Source: Microlunatus speluncae (GTDB taxonomy: Bacteria > Actinomycetota > Actinomycetes > Propionibacteriales > Propionibacteriaceae). From it: DNA of 64,000 bases. Below are positions 15,084 to 23,314 of the stretch, in pieces. Both the position numbers and the translations under genes were made by a program. The notes beneath the pieces are model-generated. The model was not told the DNA's origin, did no database searches, and saw only the letters and a list, made by a program, of their open reading frames with translations. The stretch's first letter is position 1. The number at the start of each line of letters is the position of its first letter. Location of the stretch: NCBI RefSeq assembly GCF_009299835.1, contig NZ_VKCZ01000012.1:1-64000 (forward strand), written 5' to 3'.

Positions 15084-17969
15084 TCACTCGTGATCTTGAA
15101 CAACGCCGGACCGGGCCGGTGTTCCGTTCCGCGTCGCCGCGTGGTGGCGCTGGTCGGGAAACCGGAACGTCGCGAGGCCGTGCCGGGACTGGATGCCGAG
15201 CTTGCGATAGACCCGGCTGAGGGTGGCCTCGACGGTCTTCGGGCTGATGAAGATCGACGCAGCGACCTCGCGGTTCGACAGGCCGGCGGCGACCAGTTTC
15301 GCGATCCGTTCCTCCGTCGGGGTCAGCTCGCCGACCGAGCCGCGGCGCAGGCCGAGCCGGCCCAACTCGTCGCTGGCCTTGGCGATCCACAGCGGCGCGC
15401 CGAGCTCGGCGAAGATCTTGAGGGCGGCCAGCAGCGCCTGCCGCGCGGCCAGCTTCTCCTTCCGGCGGCGCAGCAGCCGACCGTTGATCAACAGCGTCCG
15501 GGCCCGGTCGAACGGCAGCGGTACGTCCTCGTGGGCCAGCAACGCCGCGGCCAGGGCCTCGGCCGCTCCGTCGAGATCACCGGTGGCCAGCCGGAGCAGG
15601 CCCCGGCACCGGGCGGTGATCGCCACCAGCCAGGGGTACGGGGCGATCTCGGCGCGCTGCTCCAGCCGGGCCAGCAGCCGACCGGCCCGGGCGAGGTCGC
15701 CGCGGGCGATCACCACCTCACAGTGATCACCGTGGAACGCGTGCCGGGCCGGCTCGGCGACGCCCATCTGCTCGATCAGCGCGTCGGCCGAGCTGTAGTA
15801 GTCGTCGGCGTGTTCAAGATCATCCCGGGAGAACTCGATGAAGCCGAGCAGGCCCAGCTGCATGGCGGAGACCCAGGGGTCCGCCATCGTGCTGGCGAGC
15901 TCGAGCGCCTCGGTGGCGGCCTGTTGGGCGGATTCGAGCTCGCCCAGGTGGGCCTCGACCAGGCCCCTGGCGTACAAGGCGAATCCGCGCCACCGCCACT
16001 GCCCGGCCTGGTCCAGGATCTCGATCGACTGCAGCGCCTGCTCCTCGGCCCGGGTCCAGTGGCCGAGCCGGCAATCGAGTTCGGCACTGTGCATCAGCGT
16101 GGTGGCCACGGCCGCCTCGTCGCCGACCGATCGGAACAGCTCGTCACTGGCCGCGTAGGCCGCCAGCGCCACCGGCGGATCGATCAGCTTGACGATGCCC
16201 CGCCAGGCCATCCCGGCCCAGGCCGCGGTCCAGGACCGCCCGTTCGGTGGGATCAGGTCGTGCAGGCTGTCGACCCGGGCCCGGTCGATCCCGAGCCCGT
16301 TGTAGAAGCGGTAGTACTCGGCCATCAGATTCACGCAGGCATAGAGTTCCGGATCGTCGGTCGCGTCCGCCTCGCGCAGCAGGGCCCGGGTCGCCTCGAT
16401 CGTCCGCAACTGCGCCCGGACGTCGTGCGTGGCGTACCAGGCGGTGCAGAGGCCGGCGATGATCCGCATCGTCCGGTCCTCACCGGCATCAGCCGACGCC
16501 TCCGTACAGAGGTCCACCGCTTCGCGCGGGTTGCCCTGATAGAAGATCACCTCGGCCAGCTCCACCAGCACTCGGGCCCGGTCCGGTCCGGGCGGCAGGC
16601 CGCGGGAGCCGGCCTCGAGCAGCGTCCGGGCTCGGGTCGCGTCCCCGGCGTGGAACAGGCAGCTGCCGGCCGCCGCCAGCCGCCGGAACCGGATCGCGGG
16701 CTGCTCGTCCGGCGTCCGCAGCGCGGCCAGTTCCCAGAACTGGGCCGCGGAGCCGGGAGCGCCGCGGCCGTGGGCCGACGTGGCCGCCGCCTCGAGCGCC
16801 GCGGCGACGTCGGTCTCTCGGCCCAGGGTCGCCCAGGCCAGGTGCCAGGCACGCTGCTCGACGTCGTCGATCACCGTGGCCAGCCGCTGATGCAGCCGGC
16901 GTCGGTGGCTGCTGGACAGGCCGGTCCGGATCGCCGAGGCCAGCAGCGGATGGGTGAACCGGACCCGACCCTCGGTCACCTCGACGATGCCGGCCTCCTC
17001 GGCCAGTGCGAAACCTTCGAGTTCCTCCGGCGTGATCAACACGGCCCGGATCACCTCGATCGTCGGCTGCACCATCGTCGCCACGGTGGCCAGCGCCGAT
17101 CGGGCCGGCGGCGGTAGCGCCTCGATCCGGTGCACCACGAGTTCGCTGAGATTCTCCGGGATCGGCAGTTGATCACCGGGCAGCAGCGGCCGTCCCGACC
17201 GGGCCAGGGCGCCGGCGATCTCCAAGGCGTAGAAGGGATTTCCCTCGCAGGCCCGTTCGATGTCGTGCAGGGTGGGCCGGGTCAGGGCCAGTCCGGTCCG
17301 GACCCGGACCAGGTTGTGCAGCGCGCCGAGACTCAGGCCGCCGAGGCCGATCCGGACGAACCGGTCCGGCGGCAAGGCCCGGTTGAGACCCCAGGGCACG
17401 ACGACGCCATGATCATCGCGCAGCGCGGCGAGCACGCCGACCGGCTCGTCGGACAACCGCCGTACCACGTGCTCGACCACCGCCGCGGTCGGTTGGTCGA
17501 GCCACTGCGCGTCGTCGATCGCGATCATGATCGGCGTCTCCCGCGCGATCGCCCGGATCAGCTCCAGCACCCCGACCCGGACGGCCCGGTGATCGGGCAC
17601 CAGCTCGTCGCCGTCGGCCCGGAGCAGCGCCACCTCGAGGGCAGAGCGCTGCGCGGCGGGCAACGCGGCCAGGGCCTGATCGGGCAGTCGATCGAGCAGA
17701 TCACCCAATCCCATGAAGGAAAACATCGCCTCGGACTGGGTCGGCCGGCAGATCAACAACCGATAGCCCGAGGCTTCCGCGGCGGCGACCGCCTCGCTCC
17801 ACACCGTGGTCTTGCCGATGCCGGCCGAACCGTGGATGACGCAGGCGATCGGGCCGTCCGGGATGGCGCTGACGGCGGCCGCGGCAGCCGCGAGTTCGCG
17901 CTCCCGGCCCACCACCGGCGTTGCCGCCAAACCCCGACGCCCCATGGCCCCCACCACAACCTGCAGCAC
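15084..17969 (-). CDS. LAL-family LuxR-type transcriptional regulator
   Basis: 961 residues. It starts with an AAA/STAND ATPase: Walker A GSAGIGKTT at residues 47-55 and a Walker B-like IMIAIDDAQWLD near residue 150. A long helical TPR-like middle region follows, and then a C-terminal LuxR helix-turn-helix (ELTPTEERIAKLVAAGLSNR, then VAASIFISPKTVEATLSRVY). This is the LAL (large ATP-binding LuxR) architecture of MalT-like activators. The start is GTG 17969; an ATG at 17945 is an alternative. It lies upstream of the injection-system operon on the same strand, 103 nt from its first gene, so it may activate it. A perfect palindrome at 17981-18000 precedes the gene. Confidence 0.9.
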   Translation of the reverse strand: MLQVVVGAMGRRGLAATPVVGRERELAAAAAAVSAIPDGPIACVIHGSAGIGKTTVWSEAVAAAEASGYRLLICRPTQSEAMFSFMGLGDLLDRLPDQALAALPAAQRSALEVALLRADGDELVPDHRAVRVGVLELIRAIARETPIMIAIDDAQWLDQPTAAVVEHVVRRLSDEPVGVLAALRDDHGVVVPWGLNRALPPDRFVRIGLGGLSLGALHNLVRVRTGLALTRPTLHDIERACEGNPFYALEIAGALARSGRPLLPGDQLPIPENLSELVVHRIEALPPPARSALATVATMVQPTIEVIRAVLITPEELEGFALAEEAGIVEVTEGRVRFTHPLLASAIRTGLSSSHRRRLHQRLATVIDDVEQRAWHLAWATLGRETDVAAALEAAATSAHGRGAPGSAAQFWELAALRTPDEQPAIRFRRLAAAGSCLFHAGDATRARTLLEAGSRGLPPGPDRARVLVELAEVIFYQGNPREAVDLCTEASADAGEDRTMRIIAGLCTAWYATHDVRAQLRTIEATRALLREADATDDPELYACVNLMAEYYRFYNGLGIDRARVDSLHDLIPPNGRSWTAAWAGMAWRGIVKLIDPPVALAAYAASDELFRSVGDEAAVATTLMHSAELDCRLGHWTRAEEQALQSIEILDQAGQWRWRGFALYARGLVEAHLGELESAQQAATEALELASTMADPWVSAMQLGLLGFIEFSRDDLEHADDYYSSADALIEQMGVAEPARHAFHGDHCEVVIARGDLARAGRLLARLEQRAEIAPYPWLVAITARCRGLLRLATGDLDGAAEALAAALLAHEDVPLPFDRARTLLINGRLLRRRKEKLAARQALLAALKIFAELGAPLWIAKASDELGRLGLRRGSVGELTPTEERIAKLVAAGLSNREVAASIFISPKTVEATLSRVYRKLGIQSRHGLATFRFPDQRHHAATRNGTPARSGVVQDHE

Positions 17970-17980
17970 TCGTCAACGCC

Positions 17981-18000
17981 ACCGGACACCGATGTCCGGT
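17981..18000. promoter_or_regulatory. Palindromic operator upstream of LAL regulator
   Basis: Arms ACCGGACA and TGTCCGGT are perfectly complementary around four bases. It lies 11 bp before the GTG start of the LAL regulator, in the gap after the truncated ALDH gene. The placement fits an operator, possibly autoregulatory. No T-run follows, so a terminator is less likely. Confidence 0.5.
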
Positions 18001-18087
18001 CTGCAAGGGAAACGAGCCGAGCCTGCGCCTCGATTGTCCTCGCGGGCGAGGCGGCTTGTCCAGACTCCTTCCGGCGCGGGCGCCGGA

Positions 18088-18990
18088 TCAGTAGGCGGAC
18101 CCGGTGGTCAGGGCGACCGCGCCGGTCGGATGCCAGACGGTCTTGGTCTCCAGGAACGCGCGCATCCGGGCCGTTCCCGGCGGCGCGGCGAAATCCGGCG
18201 TGCCGGAGGGCACGTAGACCCGCTTCAGCGTCTGGGCCGCGGCCCGCTCCAGCTCGATCCGGAGATCATGATCATCCGGATGGTCGACGATGCCGGTCAG
18301 GTCCAGGCCGTTGACGTCGGCGTGGGCAGCCAGGTGCGTCCCCAGCTCGGCCGCCCGACCGGTGAGGATGTTGATCACGCCGCCCGGCAGATCCGAGGTC
18401 GCCAGCACCTCGGCGAACGCGATCGCCACGCACGGATCCGGCTCGGCGGCGACCACCACGGCCGTGTTGCCGCCGGCGATCACCGGCGCGACCACCGACA
18501 CCAGCCCGAGCAGCGGGGCGTCGTGCGGAGCGAAGATCACGACCACCCCGGTCGGCTCCGGCGCCGAGTAGGAGAAGAACGGACCGGAGACCGGATTGGA
18601 GCTGCCGAAGGCTGCGGCCAGCTTGTCGGTCCAGCCGGCGTAGTGCACCAACCGGTCGACCGAGGTCTCCACCTCCGCGGCCGTCACCCGGTTGGTGACA
18701 CCCCGGCTGGTCATGATCAACTTCGCGAACTCGCGGCTGCGGCCCTCCAGCATCTCGGCCGCGCGATAGATCACCTGACCGCGGTTGTACGGAGTCGCCC
18801 CGGCCCAGGGTCCGACCGCCTTGCGAGCCGCGACCACCGCGTCCCGGGCGTCCTTGCGGGACGCGAGTGCCGCGTTGGCCATGAACCCTCCATCGGAGTC
18901 GGTCGCGGTGTAGGTGCGACCGGACTCCGACCGCGGGAACTTGCCCCCGATGAACAGCTTGTACGTCTTGGGAATCGCCAGGTGGGCCAT
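18088..18990 (-). CDS. Truncated aldehyde dehydrogenase-like protein (no catalytic Cys domain)
   Basis: 300 residues against about 480 for the family. The N-terminal NAD-binding half is recognisable (LFIGGKFPRSESGRTYTATD; VVVIFAPHDAPLLGLVSVVA; PVIAGGNTAVVVAAEPDP). The segment with the catalytic Glu and Cys is absent; the protein closes with FLETKTVWHPTG. It sits 2 nt after the full-length ALDH, so the two are probably co-translated. The reading frame is intact and the deoC-ALDH-short ALDH arrangement is seen in other actinobacteria, so this is probably a non-catalytic partner rather than a decayed gene. Confidence 0.85.
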   Translation of the reverse strand: MAHLAIPKTYKLFIGGKFPRSESGRTYTATDSDGGFMANAALASRKDARDAVVAARKAVGPWAGATPYNRGQVIYRAAEMLEGRSREFAKLIMTSRGVTNRVTAAEVETSVDRLVHYAGWTDKLAAAFGSSNPVSGPFFSYSAPEPTGVVVIFAPHDAPLLGLVSVVAPVIAGGNTAVVVAAEPDPCVAIAFAEVLATSDLPGGVINILTGRAAELGTHLAAHADVNGLDLTGIVDHPDDHDLRIELERAAAQTLKRVYVPSGTPDFAAPPGTARMRAFLETKTVWHPTGAVALTTGSAY

Positions 18991-18992
18991 GA

Positions 18993-20450
18993 TCACTTCC
19001 CGCCGGTCAGAGGTTCGTCGTCCGTGCTCAGGTACGCGGCCATGCCCGACGGGCCACCTTCCCGGCCGAAGCCCGACTCCTTGTAGCCGCCGAAGCTCGC
19101 CGCCGGGTCGAACCGGTTGAACGTGTTGTCCCAGATCACCCCGGCCTGCAGCGCCGCCGCCATCCCCATCGCCCGGGAACCCTTCTCGGTCCAGATGCCG
19201 GCCGAGAGTCCGTACGGGGTGTTGTTGGCCTTGGTGATCGCCTCGTCCGGAGTGCGGAAGGTCACCGTGGTCAGCACCGGGCCGAAGATCTCCTCCCGGC
19301 TGATCCGCATCGACTGGGTCGCTTCGGTGAAGATCGTCGGCGTCACGTAGTAACCCTTGGCCGGGATCGGGCAGGAGGAGCGCCAGATGTCGGCCCCCTC
19401 GGCGATCCCGGCCTCGGTCAGCTCGTTGATCTTGTTCAGCTGCATGATCGAATTGATCGCGCCGACGTCGGTGTTCTTGTCCAGCGGGTGGCCGACCCGC
19501 AGCGTCTCCACCCGGGCCTTCAGCCGCTCGATGAACTCCTCGGCGATCGACTCCTGGACCAGCAGCCGGGAGCCGGCGCAGCACACCTGGCCCTGGTTGA
19601 AGAAGATGCCGTTGACGATGCCCTCGATCGCCTGGTCCTGGGCGGCGTCCTCGAAGACGATGTTGGCGCCCTTGCCGCCGAGCTCCAGGGTCAGCTTGCG
19701 GCCGGTGCCGGCCAGTTCGGTCGCGATCCGCCGGCCGACCGCGGTCGAGCCGGTGAACGCGACCTTGTCGATCCCCGGGTGGTTGACCAGCGCCGAGCCG
19801 ATGCCGCCGGCGCCGGTGATGATGTTGACCACGCCGGGCGGCAGGTCGGCGTCGGCGATGATCTCGGCCAGCACCAGGATCGACAGCGGTGTGGTCTCGG
19901 CCGGCTTGATCACCACCGTGTTGCCGGCCGCCAGTGCCGGCGCGATCTTCCAGGCCGCCATCAGCAGCGGGAAGTTCCAGGGGATAACCTGACCGGCGAC
20001 ACCCAGTGGACGCGGGTCCGGGCCGAGCCCGAGATGCTGCAGCTTGTCGGCCCAGCCGGCGTGGTAGAAGAAGTGCTGGGCCGCGGTCGGCACGTCGAAG
20101 TCGCGCGATTCCTTGATCGGCTTGCCGTTGTCCAGCGACTCGACCACGGCCAGTTCGCGGGCCCGCTCGGCGATGCCACGGGCGATCCGGAACAGATACT
20201 TGCCCCGTTCCGCGCCGTCCATCCGGGACCAGACCCGGTCGTAGGCCTTGCGGGCCGCCCTGACCGCGGTGTCAAGATCATCCGTGGTGACGGTCGAGTA
20301 GCTGGTCAGCGGCTCGCCCTCGGCCGGGTTGATCGTCTTCACGTCGTCGCCGCCGCCCTCGACGAACGCGCCGTCGATGAACGGCAGATAGCGCTCCTTG
20401 ATGGCCGCTATGCTCGGCGACTCCGGCGCCGGTGCGTACTCCCAGTCCAT
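18993..20450 (-). CDS. Aldehyde dehydrogenase (active), deoC-linked
   Basis: 485 residues, full length. The active-site motifs are present: LTLELGGKGANIVF with the catalytic Glu and FFNQGQVCCAGSRLL with the nucleophilic Cys, plus the VIPWNFPLLMAAWK cofactor-site segment and EEIFGPVLTTVTF. The likely substrate is acetaldehyde released by deoxyribose-phosphate aldolase from the gene 15 nt upstream, giving acetate with NAD(P)H. Substrate is inferred from context; the family is broad. Preceded by a Shine-Dalgarno-like GAGGGAG. Confidence 0.9.
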   Translation of the reverse strand: MDWEYAPAPESPSIAAIKERYLPFIDGAFVEGGGDDVKTINPAEGEPLTSYSTVTTDDLDTAVRAARKAYDRVWSRMDGAERGKYLFRIARGIAERARELAVVESLDNGKPIKESRDFDVPTAAQHFFYHAGWADKLQHLGLGPDPRPLGVAGQVIPWNFPLLMAAWKIAPALAAGNTVVIKPAETTPLSILVLAEIIADADLPPGVVNIITGAGGIGSALVNHPGIDKVAFTGSTAVGRRIATELAGTGRKLTLELGGKGANIVFEDAAQDQAIEGIVNGIFFNQGQVCCAGSRLLVQESIAEEFIERLKARVETLRVGHPLDKNTDVGAINSIMQLNKINELTEAGIAEGADIWRSSCPIPAKGYYVTPTIFTEATQSMRISREEIFGPVLTTVTFRTPDEAITKANNTPYGLSAGIWTEKGSRAMGMAAALQAGVIWDNTFNRFDPAASFGGYKESGFGREGGPSGMAAYLSTDDEPLTGGK

Positions 20451-20465
20451 GCTGCTCAGACTCCC

Positions 20466-21413
20466 TCAGTCGACCGTGACGTAGTTCTGGCCCCAGTAAT
20501 GTCCTTCGAGCTGGGTCCGGCGTTGCATGATCAGATCGTTCAGCAGTGATGAGGCGCCGAACCGGAACCAGTGCGGGCTCAGCCACTCCGGCCCGGCCAC
20601 TTCCTTCACCGCGACCAGATAACGGATCGCGTCCTTGGCGTTGCGGATCCCACCCGCCGGCTTGACCGCCCGCTGCTCGCCGGTCAGGTCGCGCCAGTCG
20701 CGGACCGCCTGCAGCATCACGTGGGTGACCGGCAGCGTCGCGGCGGGGGAGATCTTGCCGGTCGACGTCTTGATGAAGTCGGCCCCGGCCAGCAGCGCCA
20801 GCCAGGATGCGCGCCGGACGTTGTCGTACGTCGCCAGCTCGCCGGTTTCCAAGATCACCTTCAGCCGGGCCGAGCCGCAGGCCTCCTTGATCGCCTGGAT
20901 CTGCTCGAACACGATGCCGTGCCGGCCGGCCAGGAACGCGCCGCGGTCGATCACCATGTCGATCTCGTCGGCGCCCGCGGCGACGGCGATCCGGGTGTCG
21001 GTCAGCTTGACCTCGAGGCTGGACCGGCCGGACGGGAACGCGGTCGCGACGCTGGCCACCTTGACCCCGGAGCCGGCCAGCTCGGCCACGGCCGTCTCGA
21101 CCAGGTCGGGGTAGACGCAGATCGCGGCCGCGTGCGGGGTTTCCGGCCGCTCCGGATCGGGCAGGATCGCCTTGCGGCACAGGTTGCGCACCTTGCCCAA
21201 GGTGTCGTTGCCCTCCAGCGTGGTCAGGTCGACCATCGAGATCGCCAGTTCCAGCGCGGCGAGCTTCGACGCCTTCTTGATCGACCGGGTGGCCAGATTG
21301 GCCGCCCGCAGCTCCAGCCCCACCGGGTCCACCGCGGGCAGCCCCAGCAGGAACCGCCGCAGCGAGCTCTCGTCGGTCGCCGCGTCGGCGAGGAAATCCC
21401 GGGTCGGACTCAT
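20466..21413 (-). CDS. deoC: Deoxyribose-phosphate aldolase
   Basis: 315 residues, slightly longer than the 220-260 of short DERAs because of an N-terminal extension, as in E. coli-type and long actinobacterial forms. It cleaves 2-deoxyribose 5-phosphate to glyceraldehyde 3-phosphate and acetaldehyde. The Schiff-base lysine lies in ADFIKTSTGK, with supporting motifs EIDMVIDRGAFLAG, VILETGEL and VKPAGGIR. A -10 TAGGAT on the minus strand lies six bases before the ATG, so the deoC-ALDH-ALDH operon probably has a leaderless mRNA. Confidence 0.93.
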   Translation of the reverse strand: MSPTRDFLADAATDESSLRRFLLGLPAVDPVGLELRAANLATRSIKKASKLAALELAISMVDLTTLEGNDTLGKVRNLCRKAILPDPERPETPHAAAICVYPDLVETAVAELAGSGVKVASVATAFPSGRSSLEVKLTDTRIAVAAGADEIDMVIDRGAFLAGRHGIVFEQIQAIKEACGSARLKVILETGELATYDNVRRASWLALLAGADFIKTSTGKISPAATLPVTHVMLQAVRDWRDLTGEQRAVKPAGGIRNAKDAIRYLVAVKEVAGPEWLSPHWFRFGASSLLNDLIMQRRTQLEGHYWGQNYVTVD

Positions 21414-21419
21414 GACCCG

Positions 21420-21425
21420 ATCCTA
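21420..21425 (-). promoter_or_regulatory. -10 element of deoC, leaderless
   Basis: TAGGAT on the minus strand, followed by six bases and the ATG at 21413. The spacing is that of actinobacterial leaderless promoters. Confidence 0.5.
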
Positions 21426-21448
21426 TGACGAGAGTTTCTGAGGAGGAG

Positions 21449-21525
21449 TGACCGGAATCCAGCAACGGTTGGCGAGAGCGGCCGGGTTCGGACCGAATCG
21501 GAGAACCGTCGCCGGATTCCGGTCA
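21449..21525. promoter_or_regulatory. Extended hairpin in divergent deoC/oxidoreductase region
   Basis: Two 22-bp arms (21449-21470 and 21504-21525), starting TGACCGGAATCC and ending GGATTCCGGTCA, differ only by two A/G changes that G-U pairs would accept in RNA. The 33-nt loop contains a second small hairpin (TTCGG/CCGAA). It would lie in the 5' leader of the oxidoreductase mRNA. It may be a leader regulator, a repeat element or a protein site; no known riboswitch motif is visible. Confidence 0.55.
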
Positions 21526-21582
21526 TCACTGCCTCGAGACCCACTGTGGAAAGCGAATTCCAAACCCGGAAGACTGAGCCCC

Positions 21583-22620
21583 ATGACCTCCTCGACCTCC
21601 GCGCCCACGCCGATCCGATTCGCCGCGATCGGACTCGATCACGGACACGTCCTCGGCCAGATCGCCGGCCTGATCAAGGCCGGCGCCGAGTTCGTCGGGA
21701 TGGCCACCGACGACTGGTCCTCGCCGGTGGCCAACCAGGCGCGCGAGCGCTGGCCCGACGTGCCCGGCCGGCCGGCGCGGGAACTGCTCGACGACGAGTC
21801 GATCGCGGTGATCACCACCGCGGGCATCCCGGACCAGCGCGGTCCGTTGGCGGTCGAGGCGATGCGGCAGGGCAAGGACGTGGTGGTCGACAAGCCGGGC
21901 TGCGTCACCCTCGCCCAGTTGGACGAGATCCGGACCGCGGTGGCCGAGACCGGCCGGTTCTGGTCGGTCGGCTTCTCCGAGCGGTTCGGGGTGCGCGCGG
22001 TCACCCGGGCCGGCTCGCTGGTCCGGGCCGGGCGCATCGGTCAGGTCGTGCAGACGATCGGCCTCGGCCCGCATCGGCACGGCAGCAATCGCCCCGACTG
22101 GTTCTATTCCGAGCAGCGCTACGGCGGGATCATCGCCGACATCGCCTCGCACCAGATCGATCAGTTCCTCTGGTTCACCGGCTCGACCAGGGCCGAGGTG
22201 GTGGCCAGCTCGGTCGCCAACTACGCCAACCCGGAGCAGCCCGGACTGCAGGACTTCGGGGATCTGTTGCTGCGCAGCGACACCGCGCAGGGTTACATCC
22301 GCTGCGACTGGTACACCCCGGACGGCCTGCCGACCTGGGGTGACGGCCGGTTGATCATCCTCGGCACCGAGGGCTACCTGGAGTTGCGCAAGTACGTCGA
22401 CCTCGCCGGCCGTGAGGGCGGCAACCACCTGTTCTGCGTCGACGGGTCCGAGACCAGTTACATCGACTGCTCCGACGTCGAGCTGACCTACTACGACGAC
22501 CTGCTGCACGACGTCCGGACCCGGGAAGAGACCTCCTGCCCGCAGGAGCACACCTTCGAGACCATGCGACTCGCCCTGGTCGCCCAGGAGCAGGCCGTGC
22601 GCCGCGGCGCCGCCCGCTGA
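21583..22620 (+). CDS. Gfo/Idh/MocA-family oxidoreductase
   Basis: 345 residues. The N-terminal Rossmann fold begins IRFAAIGLDHGHVLGQIAGL, with His in place of the usual second Gly. The family EKP motif appears as DVVVDKPGCVTLAQLDEI. The C-terminal substrate domain holds GGIIADIASHQIDQFLWFTG with the catalytic-type DxxxHQxD pattern. It probably oxidises or reduces a sugar or inositol derivative with NAD(P). The start at 21583 is the first one that gives the Rossmann N-terminus; the frame extends upstream to 21448 through the hairpin element, which I exclude. Substrate unknown. Confidence 0.85.
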   Translation: MTSSTSAPTPIRFAAIGLDHGHVLGQIAGLIKAGAEFVGMATDDWSSPVANQARERWPDVPGRPARELLDDESIAVITTAGIPDQRGPLAVEAMRQGKDVVVDKPGCVTLAQLDEIRTAVAETGRFWSVGFSERFGVRAVTRAGSLVRAGRIGQVVQTIGLGPHRHGSNRPDWFYSEQRYGGIIADIASHQIDQFLWFTGSTRAEVVASSVANYANPEQPGLQDFGDLLLRSDTAQGYIRCDWYTPDGLPTWGDGRLIILGTEGYLELRKYVDLAGREGGNHLFCVDGSETSYIDCSDVELTYYDDLLHDVRTREETSCPQEHTFETMRLALVAQEQAVRRGAAR

Positions 22621-22646
22621 GTCATCCGCAGGTGGCATCATGGATA

Positions 22647-22671
22647 GCATCAAGTGATGCACATCATGATG
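22647..22671. promoter_or_regulatory. Nested palindromes, vapBC operator
   Basis: Three overlapping palindromes built from CATCA/TGATG: GCATCA-AG-TGATGC (22647-22660), TGATGCACATCA (22655-22666) and CATCATGATG (22662-22671). They end 11 bp before the antitoxin start. Such sites are typical operators for autorepression by VapB-VapC complexes. Confidence 0.6.
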
Positions 22672-22682
22672 AGGGGTGACCG

Positions 22683-22880
22683 ATGCGCACGACGGTGACG
22701 ATCGATGACGACCTGTTGGCCAGGGCGGCCGAACTGACCGGCGTCGAGGAGCGCTCGGCCCTGCTCCGCGAAGGGCTGCGAGCTCTGATCCGGATCGAGA
22801 GTGGCCGTCGGCTGGCCGCGCTCGGAGGCTCGGACCCTGATGCCGCCGCCGCACCGAGACGGCGCGGACGCGCCGAATGA
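22683..22880 (+). CDS. vapB: VapB-family antitoxin
   Basis: 65 residues. MRTTVTIDDDLLARAAELTG is the ribbon-helix-helix N-terminus typical of VapB-type antitoxins, followed by ALLREGLRALIRIESGRRLA. The Arg/Ala-rich C-terminal tail would bind the toxin. The stop overlaps the toxin start by 4 nt (ATGA), so the pair is translationally coupled. Probably autoregulated through the palindromes just upstream. Confidence 0.88.
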   Translation: MRTTVTIDDDLLARAAELTGVEERSALLREGLRALIRIESGRRLAALGGSDPDAAAAPRRRGRAE

Positions 22881-23248
22881 TCCTGGTCGACACCTCGGTC
22901 TGGATCGACCATCTTCATGCGGTCGAATCGGAGTTGGTCGGCCTGCTCGAAACCGACCGGGCCGGCTGCCATCCGTTGGTGATCGAGGAGCTTGCGCTGG
23001 GCTCGATCAAGCACCGGGTGACGGTCCTCGACCTGCTGGCCAGCTTGGTGCGCTTTCCAACCCTGACCCACGACGAAGTGCTCGCTCTGGTCGGTGGTCG
23101 GCAGCTCTGGGGTCGTGGTCTCAGCGCCGTCGACGCGCACCTGCTCGGATCAGTGGCCCTGGTCGGCGGCGCCCGGCTGTGGACTCGGGACAAGCGGCTC
23201 GGCTCGGCCGCCCGCGATCTCGGTGTCGCGCTGTTCAGCGAGAGCTGA
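22877..23248 (+). CDS. vapC: VapC PIN-domain toxin
   Basis: 123 residues. PIN-domain acidic residues are visible: MILVDTSVWIDHL (first Asp), a Glu in VIEELALG, LSAVDAHLLGSVAL and LWTRDKRL. PIN toxins are Mg2+-dependent ribonucleases that cleave tRNA or rRNA and halt growth until the antitoxin neutralises them. Its target cannot be read from sequence. Confidence 0.9.
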   Translation: MILVDTSVWIDHLHAVESELVGLLETDRAGCHPLVIEELALGSIKHRVTVLDLLASLVRFPTLTHDEVLALVGGRQLWGRGLSAVDAHLLGSVALVGGARLWTRDKRLGSAARDLGVALFSES

Positions 23249-23264
23249 GTTGAAGCGACGACAA

Positions 23265-23306
23265 GCCGGTCAGTTTGGCCGCGACTACCCGGCCAAACTG
23301 ACCGGC
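23265..23306. terminator. Bidirectional hairpin terminator
   Basis: Perfect 16-bp arms GCCGGTCAGTTTGGCC (23265-23280) and GGCCAAACTGACCGGC (23291-23306) around ten bases. It lies between the convergent vapC and peptidase genes and would serve both. No strong U tract. Confidence 0.75.
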
Positions 23307-23314
23307 ATCTTTCG

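Noticed and set aside
18088..18990. Short ALDH as a frameshifted pseudogene
   Set aside because: The frame is intact from a coupled start to a normal stop, and a short ALDH in this position is found in related loci.
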